From NCBI RefSeq assembly GCF_047121295.1, contig NZ_CP139447.1, forward strand, positions 1,922,001 through 1,986,000: DNA of 64,000 bases, in the 5' to 3' direction. Made by a program: the position numbers and the translations under genes. Every line of letters begins with the position of its first letter. Position 1 is the stretch's first letter. The notes beneath the pieces are model-generated. The model was not told the origin of the DNA, did not search any database, and was given only the letters and a program-made list of their open reading frames with translations. Positions 16,888 through 27,388 of the stretch are shown here, piece by piece. Source of the stretch: Longispora sp047121295 (GTDB taxonomy: Bacteria > Actinomycetota > Actinomycetes > Mycobacteriales > Micromonosporaceae).

Positions 16888-18449
16888 CGGACCCCCTCGG
16901 CGTCGACCCGGCGCGAGGCCGGGCCGTCGGCGGCGGTCCGGGGCGCGACCGGGGCCTCGGGGGCCAGGACGCTGGGGCCGGTGCGGCCGATGGAGCTGTT
17001 GGCGCCGAGGCCGATCGAGCGGTACACGTCGGGGCGGGTCGCCTTGAGCACCAGCGCCCAGCCGGCGCCGATGACGGCGGCGACGGGGAACATGGCCGGC
17101 ACGATCCAGCGCAGCGGCGAGCTGGCCTCGACGCCGAGCAGGGTGGCGAAGTTGGTCACCGCGAGATACACCATCATGGACAGCGCCAGGACCGCGATCC
17201 CGGGCGCGATCGCCCGACGCCACACGGACTCGCCGTGGCGCTCGCGGTAGAAGAAGCCGATCACGGCGACCGAGGTGGCCGTGATGAGCAGCAGCACCCC
17301 GAAGGCCCCGCTGGTGCCGGCCCAGAAGAAGAGCTGGGTGAGCGGGTCGAGCCCGGCGGCGGCGTACCCGATGATCACGATGAGGCCCAGGGCGCTCTGC
17401 GCGAGGGAACCGACCTTGGGCGCCCCCGACCGCCGGCTGGTCCGGCCGAAGGCGGCGGGCAGCACCCGCTCGCGGCCGAGGGCGAAGGCGTACCGGGCCG
17501 TGGTGTTGTGGAAGCTGATCATCGCGGCGATCAGGCTGGTCAGCAGGAGCGCGTGTCCGATGTGCACGGCCGTGGTGCCCAGGTGCGCGCCGGCCAGCAG
17601 GAAGATGGTCTCCGGGCCGTTCTCCCGGGCGGTGTTGATGATGTTCTCCGGGCCGGTGGCCACGGTCATGGCCCACGCCGACAGCGCGTAGAGGGTGGCG
17701 ATGATGCCGACCGAGACGTAGGTGGCGATCGGCACGGTGCGGCGCGGGTTCTTGGTCTCCTCGGCGAACACCGCCGCGCCCTCGAAGCCGACGAACCCGG
17801 TGACGGCGATGACGAGCAGCGCGCCGAGGCCGGACACGAACAGGTTGCTGGGCTTGAGGGTCTCGTAGCTGACCGTGTTGCCGGCCGGGTTGAGCAGGCT
17901 GGCGGCGTCGTAGACCACGATCACGGCGATCTCGGCCACGAGGAGGAACGCCAGGATCTTGCCGTTGATGTCGACCCGCATGACGCCGAGCACGGCGACC
18001 AGCGCCCACGAGACCAGGGCGATCACCCACCACGACAGGGTCACGCCGAACCAGTCGGTCAGCAGGGGCGCGGCGACGAAGCCGAAGCCGCCGTAGAGAC
18101 CGACCTGCATCATGTTGTACGCCAGCAGCGCGACCCACGCGGCCCCGACCCCGGCCGGCCGGCCGAGCCCCCGGGTCACGTACGTGTAGAACGCGCCCGC
18201 GTTGGACACGTGCCGGGCCATCGCGACGTACCCGACGGAGAACAGCACGAGCACGGCGGCGACGGCGAGGAAGGCCAGGGGGAGGCCGGTGATGCCGGTG
18301 ACCGCGTACCCGGTGGTGATGACGCCGCCGACGACCGTGAGCGGCGCGGCGGCGGACATGACGAAGAAGACGACGGCGGGTACGCCGAGCCTGCTGCTCG
18401 CCAGCGCCTGGGACACGTGGTCCGGGCTCTTGCGTCCGGTAGTGGACAT
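16884..18449 (-). CDS. APC-family amino acid permease
   Basis: 521-residue membrane transporter with about 12 helices. The unwound helix-1 motif region SAAAPLTVVGGVITTGYAVTG, the FVGFEGAAVFAEETKNPRRTVP block of helix 6 and the following loop are diagnostic for the APC superfamily. The C-terminal 60 residues are hydrophilic and Pro/Ala-rich. It likely imports amino acids or amines by cation symport or exchange. ATG 18449 has a GAAGGAAG ribosome site about 9 nt upstream. Translationally coupled to the downstream acetyltransferase. Confidence 0.9.
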   Translation of the reverse strand: MSTTGRKSPDHVSQALASSRLGVPAVVFFVMSAAAPLTVVGGVITTGYAVTGITGLPLAFLAVAAVLVLFSVGYVAMARHVSNAGAFYTYVTRGLGRPAGVGAAWVALLAYNMMQVGLYGGFGFVAAPLLTDWFGVTLSWWVIALVSWALVAVLGVMRVDINGKILAFLLVAEIAVIVVYDAASLLNPAGNTVSYETLKPSNLFVSGLGALLVIAVTGFVGFEGAAVFAEETKNPRRTVPIATYVSVGIIATLYALSAWAMTVATGPENIINTARENGPETIFLLAGAHLGTTAVHIGHALLLTSLIAAMISFHNTTARYAFALGRERVLPAAFGRTSRRSGAPKVGSLAQSALGLIVIIGYAAAGLDPLTQLFFWAGTSGAFGVLLLITATSVAVIGFFYRERHGESVWRRAIAPGIAVLALSMMVYLAVTNFATLLGVEASSPLRWIVPAMFPVAAVIGAGWALVLKATRPDVYRSIGLGANSSIGRTGPSVLAPEAPVAPRTAADGPASRRVDAEGVR

Positions 18450-18505
18450 GGGGGGTGTCTTCCTTCGGATGGGGGATGGGGGTGCACGGGGGCGACGTGG
18501 GGGCG

Positions 18506-19135
18506 TCAACCCCTGTGGGTCAGGACGGCGTCCCCGACAGCCGCTTCGACGTGTCCGGCGAGTTCGCGCAGGGAGGCCGGCAGGGTGGAGACGATCCGCC
18601 GCAGGTACCGCCGGGCTGCGGCCTGGTTGCCGTCCCACACCACGGTCTCGAACAGCCCGGCCGCCTCGACCAGGGCCGCGAGGGCCATCTCGTGCAGGTC
18701 CATCGGCCGGCCCTCGGTGAGCGACATCCGCAGCCGGGGCGCGGGCCAGCCGGTCTGGGCGAAGTCGACCGGCACGTAGCGGACGGTGGTGCGCCACAGG
18801 ATCCGGGACTCCTCCCGGCGGAGGAAGGCGAGCTCGACGAGCCGGTGGGCGACGTTCTCCGACGCGGTCTGGCTCAGGTAGGCGAGCCAGGTGCGGATGT
18901 CGCGGTGCTGGGGGGAGCCGAGCATGTCGCCGAGGACGACGGCGGCGAGCGGGTCGGCCGGCGGCTGGCGGTCGATGACGGTGACGATGCCGTTCTCGAT
19001 GGCCAGGCACTGGAACAGCACGAGCTCGCCGAGGAGGGCCCCGGCGAGGCCGAGGTCGGTCGCCCTGCCGTGCAGCCGGCGACGACCGTCGGTGTCGTCG
19101 TGGGCGATCAGGAAGAACTCGTCGGCGAGTAGCAC
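18506..19135 (-). CDS. GPP34 (GOLPH3-like) family protein
   Basis: 209-residue, mostly helical protein with the GPP34 signature near its start: LLADEFFLIAHDDTDGRRRL and LGLAGALLGELVL, then a second block with HRLVELAFLRREES. The eukaryotic relatives GOLPH3/Vps74 bind phosphatidylinositol 4-phosphate; the many actinomycete paralogues are uncharacterised and may bind anionic lipids at the membrane. GTG 19135 is preceded by AGGAG at about 9 nt. It lies 56 bp upstream of the APC permease on the same strand and may be co-transcribed. Confidence 0.82.
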   Translation of the reverse strand: MLLADEFFLIAHDDTDGRRRLHGRATDLGLAGALLGELVLFQCLAIENGIVTVIDRQPPADPLAAVVLGDMLGSPQHRDIRTWLAYLSQTASENVAHRLVELAFLRREESRILWRTTVRYVPVDFAQTGWPAPRLRMSLTEGRPMDLHEMALAALVEAAGLFETVVWDGNQAAARRYLRRIVSTLPASLRELAGHVEAAVGDAVLTHRG

Positions 19136-19370
19136 CGGGGTTGTCTCCTAGGACGGGCCATGGTCGCGAGGCGGGGGCGGGCCTCGTGGTGATGAGTCGG
19201 GCAAGCCGCAACAGCCGGCGTCAATGCGGCTACAGAATAGGTGTGCGTCTCGCTGTGGGCAACCATGCACAGTGGGTTATCGGGGTGAGGGCGCCCCTGG
19301 CCTGCGCACTCTCCATTGTGATCTGTGCCTCACCCCTCCGGTCAGAGTTGATCATCCGTCCGACCGAGTG
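19136..19370. other. Gene-free upstream region of the small secreted protein
   Basis: Between the divergent GPP34 gene and the secreted-protein gene at 19452 I see no coding region. The stretch is clearly poorer in G+C than its surroundings and ends in the tandem palindromes at 19371-19404. An imperfect relative, ATGCACAGTGGGT, lies at 19265-19277. Confidence 0.5.
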
Positions 19371-19404
19371 ATACATAATGTATTACATCTGATCCACAGT
19401 GGAT
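19371..19404. promoter_or_regulatory. Two matched 13-bp palindromes, probable operator pair
   Basis: ATACATAATGTAT (19371-19383) and ATCCACAGTGGAT (19392-19404) have the same 6-1-6 architecture and the common form ATnCAnAnTGnAT. Their centres are 21 bp apart, two helical turns. They sit 48-81 bp before the ATG at 19452, as expected for side-by-side dimers of one regulator. Confidence 0.5.
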
Positions 19405-19451
19405 AGCGTGCTGGGGGAGCCGGCGCGTGGATGGGACACAGAGGAGACGAC

Positions 19452-19886
19452 ATGCGCAAGATCGCGAAGCGCGGCGCGGCGGCGGCGGTTCTCGCCGGCC
19501 TGGCGACCGCCGGCCTGATGGTCGCGGCGGGCCCCGCCTCGGCCAGCACCAGCAGCGAGACGTGCAGCTCGACGTTCTCGGGCGGCAACATCACCTACCG
19601 GGTCTGCGTGTACACCGACGGCGCCTCGGCGCACTCGTACGCCCAGGTGACCGGCGGCAGCCCGTTCTCGCCGCTGAACGTCTACACGTTCGGCAGCAGC
19701 TACGTCGTGGGCGGCGCCCAGCTCGGCCGGACCTCGGGCCCGTCCCGGGTGTACGGCAACGCGCAGTACTTCCTGGGCGGCGACACGGTCGGCTGCGGCG
19801 CGACCGTGAAGGCGGAGTTCGGCGCGAGCGCGAACTACGGCCCGTTCGGACCGACCGTCACGGTCGAGAAGACCGTGCTCTGCTAA
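19452..19886 (+). CDS. Small secreted Cys-containing protein, unknown
   Basis: 144 residues with a clear signal peptide (RGAAAAVLAGLATAGLMVAA then GPASAS). The mature part of about 110 residues is rich in Ser, Gly, Thr and Tyr and contains four Cys (ETCSST, YRVCVY, VGCGAT and a C-terminal VLC), compatible with two disulfides in a small beta-sandwich. ATG 19452 follows GAGGAGA. I do not recognise a family. The dedicated operator pair upstream and the strong terminator downstream make it a self-contained, regulated unit. Confidence 0.75.
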   Translation: MRKIAKRGAAAAVLAGLATAGLMVAAGPASASTSSETCSSTFSGGNITYRVCVYTDGASAHSYAQVTGGSPFSPLNVYTFGSSYVVGGAQLGRTSGPSRVYGNAQYFLGGDTVGCGATVKAEFGASANYGPFGPTVTVEKTVLC

Positions 19887-19903
19887 TCAGCTCCCACTGA
19901 GGA

Positions 19904-19940
19904 GGGGCGGTCCGGGCTCAGCCCGGACCGCCCCTTTTTT
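19904..19940 (+). terminator. Classical intrinsic terminator
   Basis: Perfect 14-bp stem (19904-19917 with 19921-19934), 3-nt loop and six T residues. The only textbook T-tailed terminator in the window. Confidence 0.93.
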
Positions 19941-20072
19941 AAGTTCTGTTCCGCAATTGTCTACTAACTCGACAAAGCGTCCTCAGTGGCCAATCGAAAG
20001 ATCGACGTGACTGTACATCATGGATTCCGTAAGCCGGCTCCCCAGCTGAAATGGGGCGCGGAGAATCGACGG

Positions 20073-20681
20073 TCAGCGGGCGGCGCCCGTCCATTCCCGG
20101 ACCACGACACTCGCCATCAGTCGCGGGGGTGGCGCGGCGTCACCGGAACGCCGCGCGGTCGGGACCATTGCCGGCACCGGGAATTCGAGCGTGACCGACG
20201 TGACCAGGGTCCACGCGGCCGAGACCGCCGGCAGCGTGGCGTCACCCTGCGTGGCCCAGTCGGCCGTCAGGAGCTTGGTGGCCGGGCTGCCGCCCTCTGC
20301 CCAGCGCCGGGTGGCCAGCGCGGGGTCGTGCAGCCGGTGCAGGCCGAACAGGCAGGCGATATGCGTTGGTACGTGCGGCGTGTCGGCCGCGAACATGGCG
20401 TCCTTGGGCCATGGCCGCACCAGGTCCGCCTTGCCGCCGGCCCTGGCCAGCACACCGAGTCGCGCGAGCTTCGCCGGGTCCACATCCACCGCGTAGACGA
20501 CCCCCGTCGGGGCCACGGCCGCGGCGATGGCGAGGTTGTCCTCGCCCGTGCCGGCGCAGTAGTTGATGACCCGGTCACCGTCCGAGCATCGTCCGATGCT
20601 CAACACGGCGCGGGTCGTTTCGGCGAGCGCGATGCGGTAGGTGGCGGCCATGTACTCCGACGACGTGAGTGCTTCACTCAT
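20073..20681 (-). CDS. Class I SAM-dependent methyltransferase
   Basis: 202-residue Rossmann-fold methyltransferase-like protein. The SAM-binding motif I appears as VINYCAGTGEDNLAIAAAV with the acidic end of strand 2 in VVYAVDVDPAKLARLGVLA. Asn-Tyr-Cys before the glycine loop is unusual. The second half (HIACLFGLHRLHDPALATRR onward) is not family-typical, so the substrate is unknown. ATG 20681 is preceded by AAGGA at 8 nt. It lies in an A+T-richer stretch next to a decayed mgtC gene. Confidence 0.65.
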   Translation of the reverse strand: MSEALTSSEYMAATYRIALAETTRAVLSIGRCSDGDRVINYCAGTGEDNLAIAAAVAPTGVVYAVDVDPAKLARLGVLARAGGKADLVRPWPKDAMFAADTPHVPTHIACLFGLHRLHDPALATRRWAEGGSPATKLLTADWATQGDATLPAVSAAWTLVTSVTLEFPVPAMVPTARRSGDAAPPPRLMASVVVREWTGAAR

Positions 20682-20852
20682 TGCCGGGTTCCTTATCGTC
20701 AACGGGGGGTGTCAATCGATAACTCGGCCAGGCTATGGCAAAGATTTGGCCCAATCAAGCAAACTGGTGTGTTGATCTTGAGAAAACAAATTTTTGTCAG
20801 CTATTGACTTCAGATCTATTCCGCCAGGCAACAATTTCTCGCACCATTTGCA

Positions 20853-21269
20853 TTAGACGTCGTCCTCGTCGTCGGGTTCGCGACTGACAAACTGCCAACT
20901 GACCGCTGTAATACCGGGCTGCAGGCTGAGCATGCTCACGGCGTCCTCGAGCTGCCCCGGGTCGGACACGGTCGCGGTCGGCCGCGCGGTCACCTCGGCC
21001 CTGCCGGTGTCCTCCAGGTCGTGGCTACGGACCTCGTGCAGCGTGAACAGGTCCGCCGGCAGGGCGTGCACGAGCAAGGGCGCGGATCTGCGCCTCGTCC
21101 TCGTCCCGGCACACGGCGCGCAGCAGGTAGTCGCGGTGCCGGCCGGGGGCGCCCGGCGGCGCAGGCCGGCGCTGCGGGACCGCCACTGCCGTTCGAGCCC
21201 GATGGCGATGCCCAGGCCGAGCGCGGTGCCCAGTCGTGCGGGGAGCGGCCACCAGGTCGGGTCCGTCAT
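20853..21269 (-). pseudogene. Decayed MgtC/SapB-family gene
   Basis: The first 36 codons (ALGLGIAIGLERQWRSRSAGLR) match the start of MgtC-family membrane proteins. The reading then jumps to the family's C-terminal cytoplasmic ACT-like domain, ending VSMLSLQPGITAVSWQFV. The four membrane helices that should lie between are gone. The junction of the C-terminal domain is also shifted: YLLRAVCRDEDEAQIRAL reads in another minus-strand frame (about 21070-21130) before the frame returns at LLVHALPADLFTLHEV. So there is a large internal deletion plus a frameshift. An intact MgtC would be a magnesium-linked inner-membrane protein. Confidence 0.75.
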
Positions 21270-21414
21270 CGCCCGATATGATTAATTTTGATATGAATGT
21301 AGTCCATTCACGGTTTACCCGGGGCCCGCCGGCGTTCGCGCAGGTCACGGCTGTTATTTCGGTGGAACGTTCACACATTGGACAAACTTTGACCACGGGT
21401 ACCCGCCGCGATGA

Positions 21415-21430
21415 ATATCAAATCTGATAT
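21415..21430. promoter_or_regulatory. Inverted repeat upstream of the LasA-like protease
   Basis: ATATCA-AATC-TGATAT, 25 bp before the ATG at 21455, within a 185-bp A+T-rich gap that contains no gene. A second palindrome CGGGTACCCG lies at 21396-21405. Candidate regulator sites only. Confidence 0.4.
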
Positions 21431-21454
21431 ACCACCCCTCACAAGGAGTACCCG

Positions 21455-22648
21455 ATGTCTCCACTCTGGCTACGCTCCGGAGTCGCCCTCGGCACCCTGC
21501 TCGGCGCGCTCGTCGTCGCCGCGGTGCCCGCCCAGGCCGGCCCGGCGGACGACACCGCCCTGCGGCAGACCGTCGAACGCACCCTCGTCGCCGAGCGCGG
21601 CGCCCAGGCCCGGGCCGCGTACGCGAGCCCGGCCCTGGAGACCCTGGTCGAACCCAGCCGGCGGTCCGGCGCCTGGGTGTTCGGCGGCGCCGTCATCCGG
21701 GTCCCCGACGGGGTCGAGGCCTCCCCGGTCACCGCGCTCTTCCTCGCCCACCGGGTGCGCGGCGGGTGGGAGGTGACCCTGGAGGGCACCCCGGAGTTCG
21801 GCGCGGCGGCCCAGGTCGCCCCGGTCGTCGACGCGGGGGAGCGGGCGCTGTTCGCGCCCCGGTCGGCCCTCGCCGGGACCGCGACCGGGCTCGCGCTGCC
21901 CTGGACCCAGGGCGCGGGCTGGGCGCACTGGGGCGTGCACGGCGACTCGGGCACGTCGCGGCCGTACAACGCGATCGACTTCTACGGCGGCGACGGGCAC
22001 GTCAGGGCGTCGCGGGCCGGCAAGATCTACCGGTTCTGCACCTCGGCCCGCTGGCCGTACATCAAGGTGGTGCACGACAACGGCTACACCACCGGGTACT
22101 ACCACACGGTCAACCAGACCACGAAGCCCGACGGCTCCGACATCGCCCTCGGTGAGCAGATCGGCGACATCAACACCCAGCTGCCCTGCGGCGGCTCGGC
22201 CAACGGCAACCACGTGCACTGGACCCTGTGGCAGGGCTCGACCGCCGTCGCCGTGCAGGGCAAGGACATCGGCGGCTGGACCTGGTACGAGGGCTCCAGT
22301 GCCTACCAGGGCTACGCCGAGCGCGGCGGCACGAGGATCTACGGCAACACGTGCTGCAACCTCGTCAACTACGGCGGCGGCGGCCCGACCCCGACGTACT
22401 CCACCGGCACCGTCAACTCGGGCACCTACAGCAGCGTGAACGTGCGCAGTGGACCCGGGACGAGCTACGGCGTGATCGGCTCGCAGGCGCACAACGACGT
22501 CATCCAGATCGCGTGCACCGCGACGGGCGGCTCCGTCACGGGCCCCTACGGCACCTCGACCGTGTGGGACCGCGAGCCCGACGGCGGGTACATCTCGGCG
22601 GCGTTCGTGAGGCTCGACGCGGGCCAGCCGGTCCCGCCGGGCTGCTGA
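21455..22648 (+). CDS. Secreted beta-lytic/LasA-like M23 metallopeptidase with SH3-like tail
   Basis: 397 residues. Signal peptide (SGVALGTLLGALVVAAVPAQA), a pro-region of about 110 residues, then a catalytic domain opening with ALPWTQGAGWAHWG. The zinc ligands of the LasA/beta-lytic group (M23A) are recognisable as His in GVHGDSG, Asp in NAIDFYGG and the HVHW pair, with GYTTGYYH and GDINTQLPCGG between them. The final 70 residues contain an SH3b-like block (SSVNVRSGPGTSYGVIG). Such enzymes cleave glycine or peptidoglycan crossbridges outside the cell. ATG 21455 has AAGGAG 7 nt upstream. Confidence 0.88.
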   Translation: MSPLWLRSGVALGTLLGALVVAAVPAQAGPADDTALRQTVERTLVAERGAQARAAYASPALETLVEPSRRSGAWVFGGAVIRVPDGVEASPVTALFLAHRVRGGWEVTLEGTPEFGAAAQVAPVVDAGERALFAPRSALAGTATGLALPWTQGAGWAHWGVHGDSGTSRPYNAIDFYGGDGHVRASRAGKIYRFCTSARWPYIKVVHDNGYTTGYYHTVNQTTKPDGSDIALGEQIGDINTQLPCGGSANGNHVHWTLWQGSTAVAVQGKDIGGWTWYEGSSAYQGYAERGGTRIYGNTCCNLVNYGGGGPTPTYSTGTVNSGTYSSVNVRSGPGTSYGVIGSQAHNDVIQIACTATGGSVTGPYGTSTVWDREPDGGYISAAFVRLDAGQPVPPGC

Positions 22649-22698
22649 CGACGGCTACCAGGCGGTAACATGGGGTTCCCGGTGCGAGGAGGAACCCC

Positions 22699-24288
22699 AT
22701 GTCCGCCACCCACGAGGTGACCAACCAGGTGCCGCCGCTCGTCGGCCGCGACCTCGCCGCCGACCCGGCCCTGCTGGAGGGCGTCGCCCGGGAGGGGGCC
22801 GACTGGTCCGTCACCGACCTGCGCGAGCTGGGAGTCCTGGCCGGCAGCGCGCACGCCCGGGAGCTGGGCCGGCTCGCCAACGAGCACGAACCGGTGCTGC
22901 GCACCCACGACCGGTACGGGCACCGGATCGACGAGGTGGAGTTCCACCCCGCCTGGCACGAGCTGATGACCACCGCCGTGACGCGCGGGCTGCACGCCGC
23001 GCCGTGGGCCGACGACCGCAAGGGCGCGCACGTCGCCCGCGCCGCCCAGTTCTACGTCTGGGGCCAGGTCGAGGCCGGTCACAGCTGCCCGATCTCCATG
23101 ACGTACGCCGTGGTGCCGGCCCTGCGCCGCAACCCGGAGCTGGCCGCCCGGTTCGAACCGCTGCTGACCTCGACGGCCTACGACTTCGGGCTCCGGCCGC
23201 CCGAGACCAAGCGCGGGCTGATCGCCGGCATGTCGATGACCGAGAAGCAGGGCGGCTCGGACGTGCGGGCCAACACCACGACCGCGACCCCTCGGCCCGA
23301 CGGGTCCTACCGGCTGACCGGGCACAAGTGGTTCACCTCCGCGCCGATGTCCGACCTGTTCCTCGTGCTCGCCCAGGCCCCTGCCGGGCTGTCCTGCTTC
23401 CTGCTGCCCCGGGTGCTGCCCGACGGCGCGCTCAACCCGATGCGGCTGATCCGGCTCAAGGACAAGCTCGGCAACCGGTCCAACGCGTCGGCCGAGGTCG
23501 AGTACGAGGACGCGACCGCCTGGCTCGTCGGGGACGAGGGCGACGGGGTGCGCACCATCATCGAGATGGTCAACATGACCCGACTCGACTGCGTGCTCGG
23601 CGCGGCCAGCGGGATGCGGACCGGGGTGCGGGAGGCGGCGCACCACGCGACGTACCGGTCGGCGTTCGGCAGGGCCCTGCGCGACCAGCCGCTGATGCGC
23701 AACGTCCTCGCCGACCTGGCCCTCGAGTCCGAGGCGGCCACCACCGTGGCGCTCCGGCTGGCCGGGGCCAAGGACCGGGGCGAGGACGACTTCCGCCGGC
23801 TCGCGCTCGCGGTGACGAAGTACTGGGTGTGCAAGCGCGGCCCCGCGCACGCCGCCGAGGCCCTCGAATGCCTGGGCGGCAACGGGTACGTCGAGGAGTC
23901 CGGCATGCCCCGGCTGTACCGGGAGGCCCCGCTGGTCTCCATCTGGGAGGGCTCCGGCAACGTGGCCGCCCTCGACGCGCTGCGGGCCATGCGCCGACCG
24001 GAGACGGTCGCGGCGTTCCAGGCCGAGCTGGGCCTCGCCGTCGGGGCGGACTCCCGCTACGACGCGGCGCTGCGGTCGTTGGCGCTGGCCGACGCGACCG
24101 AGGTCGGGGCGCGGCGGCTGGTCGAGCGGCTCGCGTTGTTGTTGCAGGCCTCGTTGCTGATCCGGCACGCGCCGCCGGCGGTGGCGGACGCGTTCTGCGC
24201 CTCGCGGCTGGGCGGGGACTGGGGGGTGGCGTTCGGGACGCTGCCGGGCGGGGCGGACCTGGACGGGATCCTCGACCGGCTGGGGTAG
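22699..24288 (+). CDS. AidB-like acyl-CoA dehydrogenase family flavoprotein
   Basis: 529-residue flavoprotein of the acyl-CoA dehydrogenase superfamily. The long N-terminal region (VTNQVPPLVGRDLAADP) and blocks ISMTYAVVPALR, GMSMTEKQGGSDVRANTT, GHKWFTSAPMSD and ECLGGNGYVEESGMPRLYREA mark it as the AidB subfamily, which in E. coli belongs to the adaptive response to DNA alkylation. It may bind DNA through its C-terminal domain. GAGGAGGAA precedes ATG 22699. No other adaptive-response gene is adjacent. Confidence 0.9.
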   Translation: MSATHEVTNQVPPLVGRDLAADPALLEGVAREGADWSVTDLRELGVLAGSAHARELGRLANEHEPVLRTHDRYGHRIDEVEFHPAWHELMTTAVTRGLHAAPWADDRKGAHVARAAQFYVWGQVEAGHSCPISMTYAVVPALRRNPELAARFEPLLTSTAYDFGLRPPETKRGLIAGMSMTEKQGGSDVRANTTTATPRPDGSYRLTGHKWFTSAPMSDLFLVLAQAPAGLSCFLLPRVLPDGALNPMRLIRLKDKLGNRSNASAEVEYEDATAWLVGDEGDGVRTIIEMVNMTRLDCVLGAASGMRTGVREAAHHATYRSAFGRALRDQPLMRNVLADLALESEAATTVALRLAGAKDRGEDDFRRLALAVTKYWVCKRGPAHAAEALECLGGNGYVEESGMPRLYREAPLVSIWEGSGNVAALDALRAMRRPETVAAFQAELGLAVGADSRYDAALRSLALADATEVGARRLVERLALLLQASLLIRHAPPAVADAFCASRLGGDWGVAFGTLPGGADLDGILDRLG

Positions 24289-24328
24289 CCGGGCCGCTGC
24301 GCGCGTCCGGGGCCCGCTCGCTGCCGTT

Positions 24329-24373
24329 GCATCAAATGCGCCTGCATCAAATGCGGTGGCAATCAATGCGGCC
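24329..24373 (+). repeat. Three 15-bp tandem repeats
   Basis: GCATCAAATGCG, GCATCAAATGCG and GCAATCAATGCG begin at 24329, 24344 and 24359 with a 15-bp period, in the 262-bp gene-free gap after the AidB-like gene. Confidence 0.7.
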
Positions 24374-24481
24374 GCAGGCATCCCCGGCCTCGCTCGGACC
24401 CCGCCACGGGGCACCCGCCCGGCGGCGGAGCCGGCGGGCCGCCCCGCCGGGTGCGCGGGGCGACCGACGCGCGCCGGGTGG

Positions 24482-24500
24482 GGTGTCGCCGTAGCCGTCC
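24482..24500 (-). repeat. Dispersed intergenic repeat, copy 3
   Basis: On the minus strand GGACGGCTACGGCGACACC, one change from the core, followed by CCACCCGGCGCGCG as in other copies. Located 50 bp before the methyltransferase start. Confidence 0.7.
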
Positions 24501-24550
24501 AATGGGGTTAATCGATCGACGGGCCGGGAGCCGGGCAGCACGATGGGGCG

Positions 24551-25342
24551 ATGCTGAGACCTGACGTCCTCGACTACTACAACCGCGGCGGCGAACAGAA
24601 CCGGCTGACCGCCGGCACCGGCCTGCTGGAGTACCTGCGCACCTGGGACATCCTCGACCGCACCCTGCCGGCCACCCCGTGCGACATCCTCGACGTCGGC
24701 GGCGCGACCGGGGTCTACGCCGCCCCGCTCGCCGCCGCCGGCCACCGGGTGTGCCTGATCGACCCGGTGCCCTCGCATGTGGAAGCCGCCGGACGGCTTC
24801 CGGGTGTGACGGCCGCGCTCGGGGACGCCCGGGACCTGGACGTGCCCGACGCGAGCGTGGACGCGGTGCTGCTGTTCGGGCCGCTCTACCACCTGACCGA
24901 GCGAGCCGACCGGGTCCGGGCGTGGGCGGAGGCGCGCCGGGTGCTGCGGCCGGGCGGGGTGGTGCTCGGGGCGACGATCGGCCGGTTCGCGTCGCTGTTC
25001 GACGGGTTCGTCAAGGGGTACGCGGCGGACCCGTTCTTCGTCGGCCTGGTCCGCGACGTGCTGGCCACCGGGGTGCACGGCGGCGGCCCGTACTTCACCA
25101 CGGCGTACTTCCACCACCCCGACGAGCCGGCGGCCGAGGCGCGCGATGCCGGGCTCGCCGTGCGCCGGGTCGTGTGTGTGGAGAGTGCACTGTGGATGGC
25201 CGGCCGGCTCCGCGAGGTGCTGGACGACGCCGAGCAGCGCGGACTCATGCTGGAACTGCTCCGCGAGGTCGAGGACGACCCGAGCATGCTCGGCACGAGT
25301 AGCCATCTGATCACTGTGGCGGGCCTCTTAACGGACTCTTAA
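24551..25342 (+). CDS. Class I SAM-dependent methyltransferase (Methyltransf_11 type)
   Basis: 263-residue protein with clear SAM motifs: CDILDVGGATGVYAAPLAAAG (motif I), VCLIDPVP (acidic motif II), GDARDLDVPDASVDAVLLFG (motif III) and RRVLRPGGVVLGATIG. The N-terminal block LDYYNRGGEQNRL is common in small-molecule methyltransferases of actinomycetes. The target is unknown. It is alone, and its stop lies 72 bp before a protease gene. Confidence 0.85.
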   Translation: MLRPDVLDYYNRGGEQNRLTAGTGLLEYLRTWDILDRTLPATPCDILDVGGATGVYAAPLAAAGHRVCLIDPVPSHVEAAGRLPGVTAALGDARDLDVPDASVDAVLLFGPLYHLTERADRVRAWAEARRVLRPGGVVLGATIGRFASLFDGFVKGYAADPFFVGLVRDVLATGVHGGGPYFTTAYFHHPDEPAAEARDAGLAVRRVVCVESALWMAGRLREVLDDAEQRGLMLELLREVEDDPSMLGTSSHLITVAGLLTDS

Positions 25343-25413
25343 GCTCAATGCCTTTTCTTCTTAAGTAAGAGTTTGGCTAAGTTGCGTCACCCCCTAGTCA
25401 GTCGGAGGACGCA

Positions 25414-27174
<1,761 letters not shown>

Positions 27175-27227
27175 TGAGGCCTGTGCCCCGGATCTCCACC
27201 CCTCAGGAGGACCGGGGCACCGCTCGC

Positions 27228-27283
27228 GCTTTCAGAGGGGGAGTGGCCCGCTGGGAGGCTCTGGACACTCCTCCTCTGAAAGC
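27228..27283 (+). terminator. Stem-loop after the subtilase
   Basis: 18-bp arms with one mismatch (27228-27245 with 27266-27283) and a 20-nt loop. A second, weaker hairpin (27183-27220) comes first, so the terminator is double. Confidence 0.75.
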
Positions 27284-27388
27284 CCACATCTTTTCGGGTA
27301 CTCCGCGCCACGCCGCCGCCGCGTCGCGCCGACCCCTTCGCGGCGCCGCGCCCGCCACCCGCGGCGATGTGCCCGCCACGTGGCGGCG

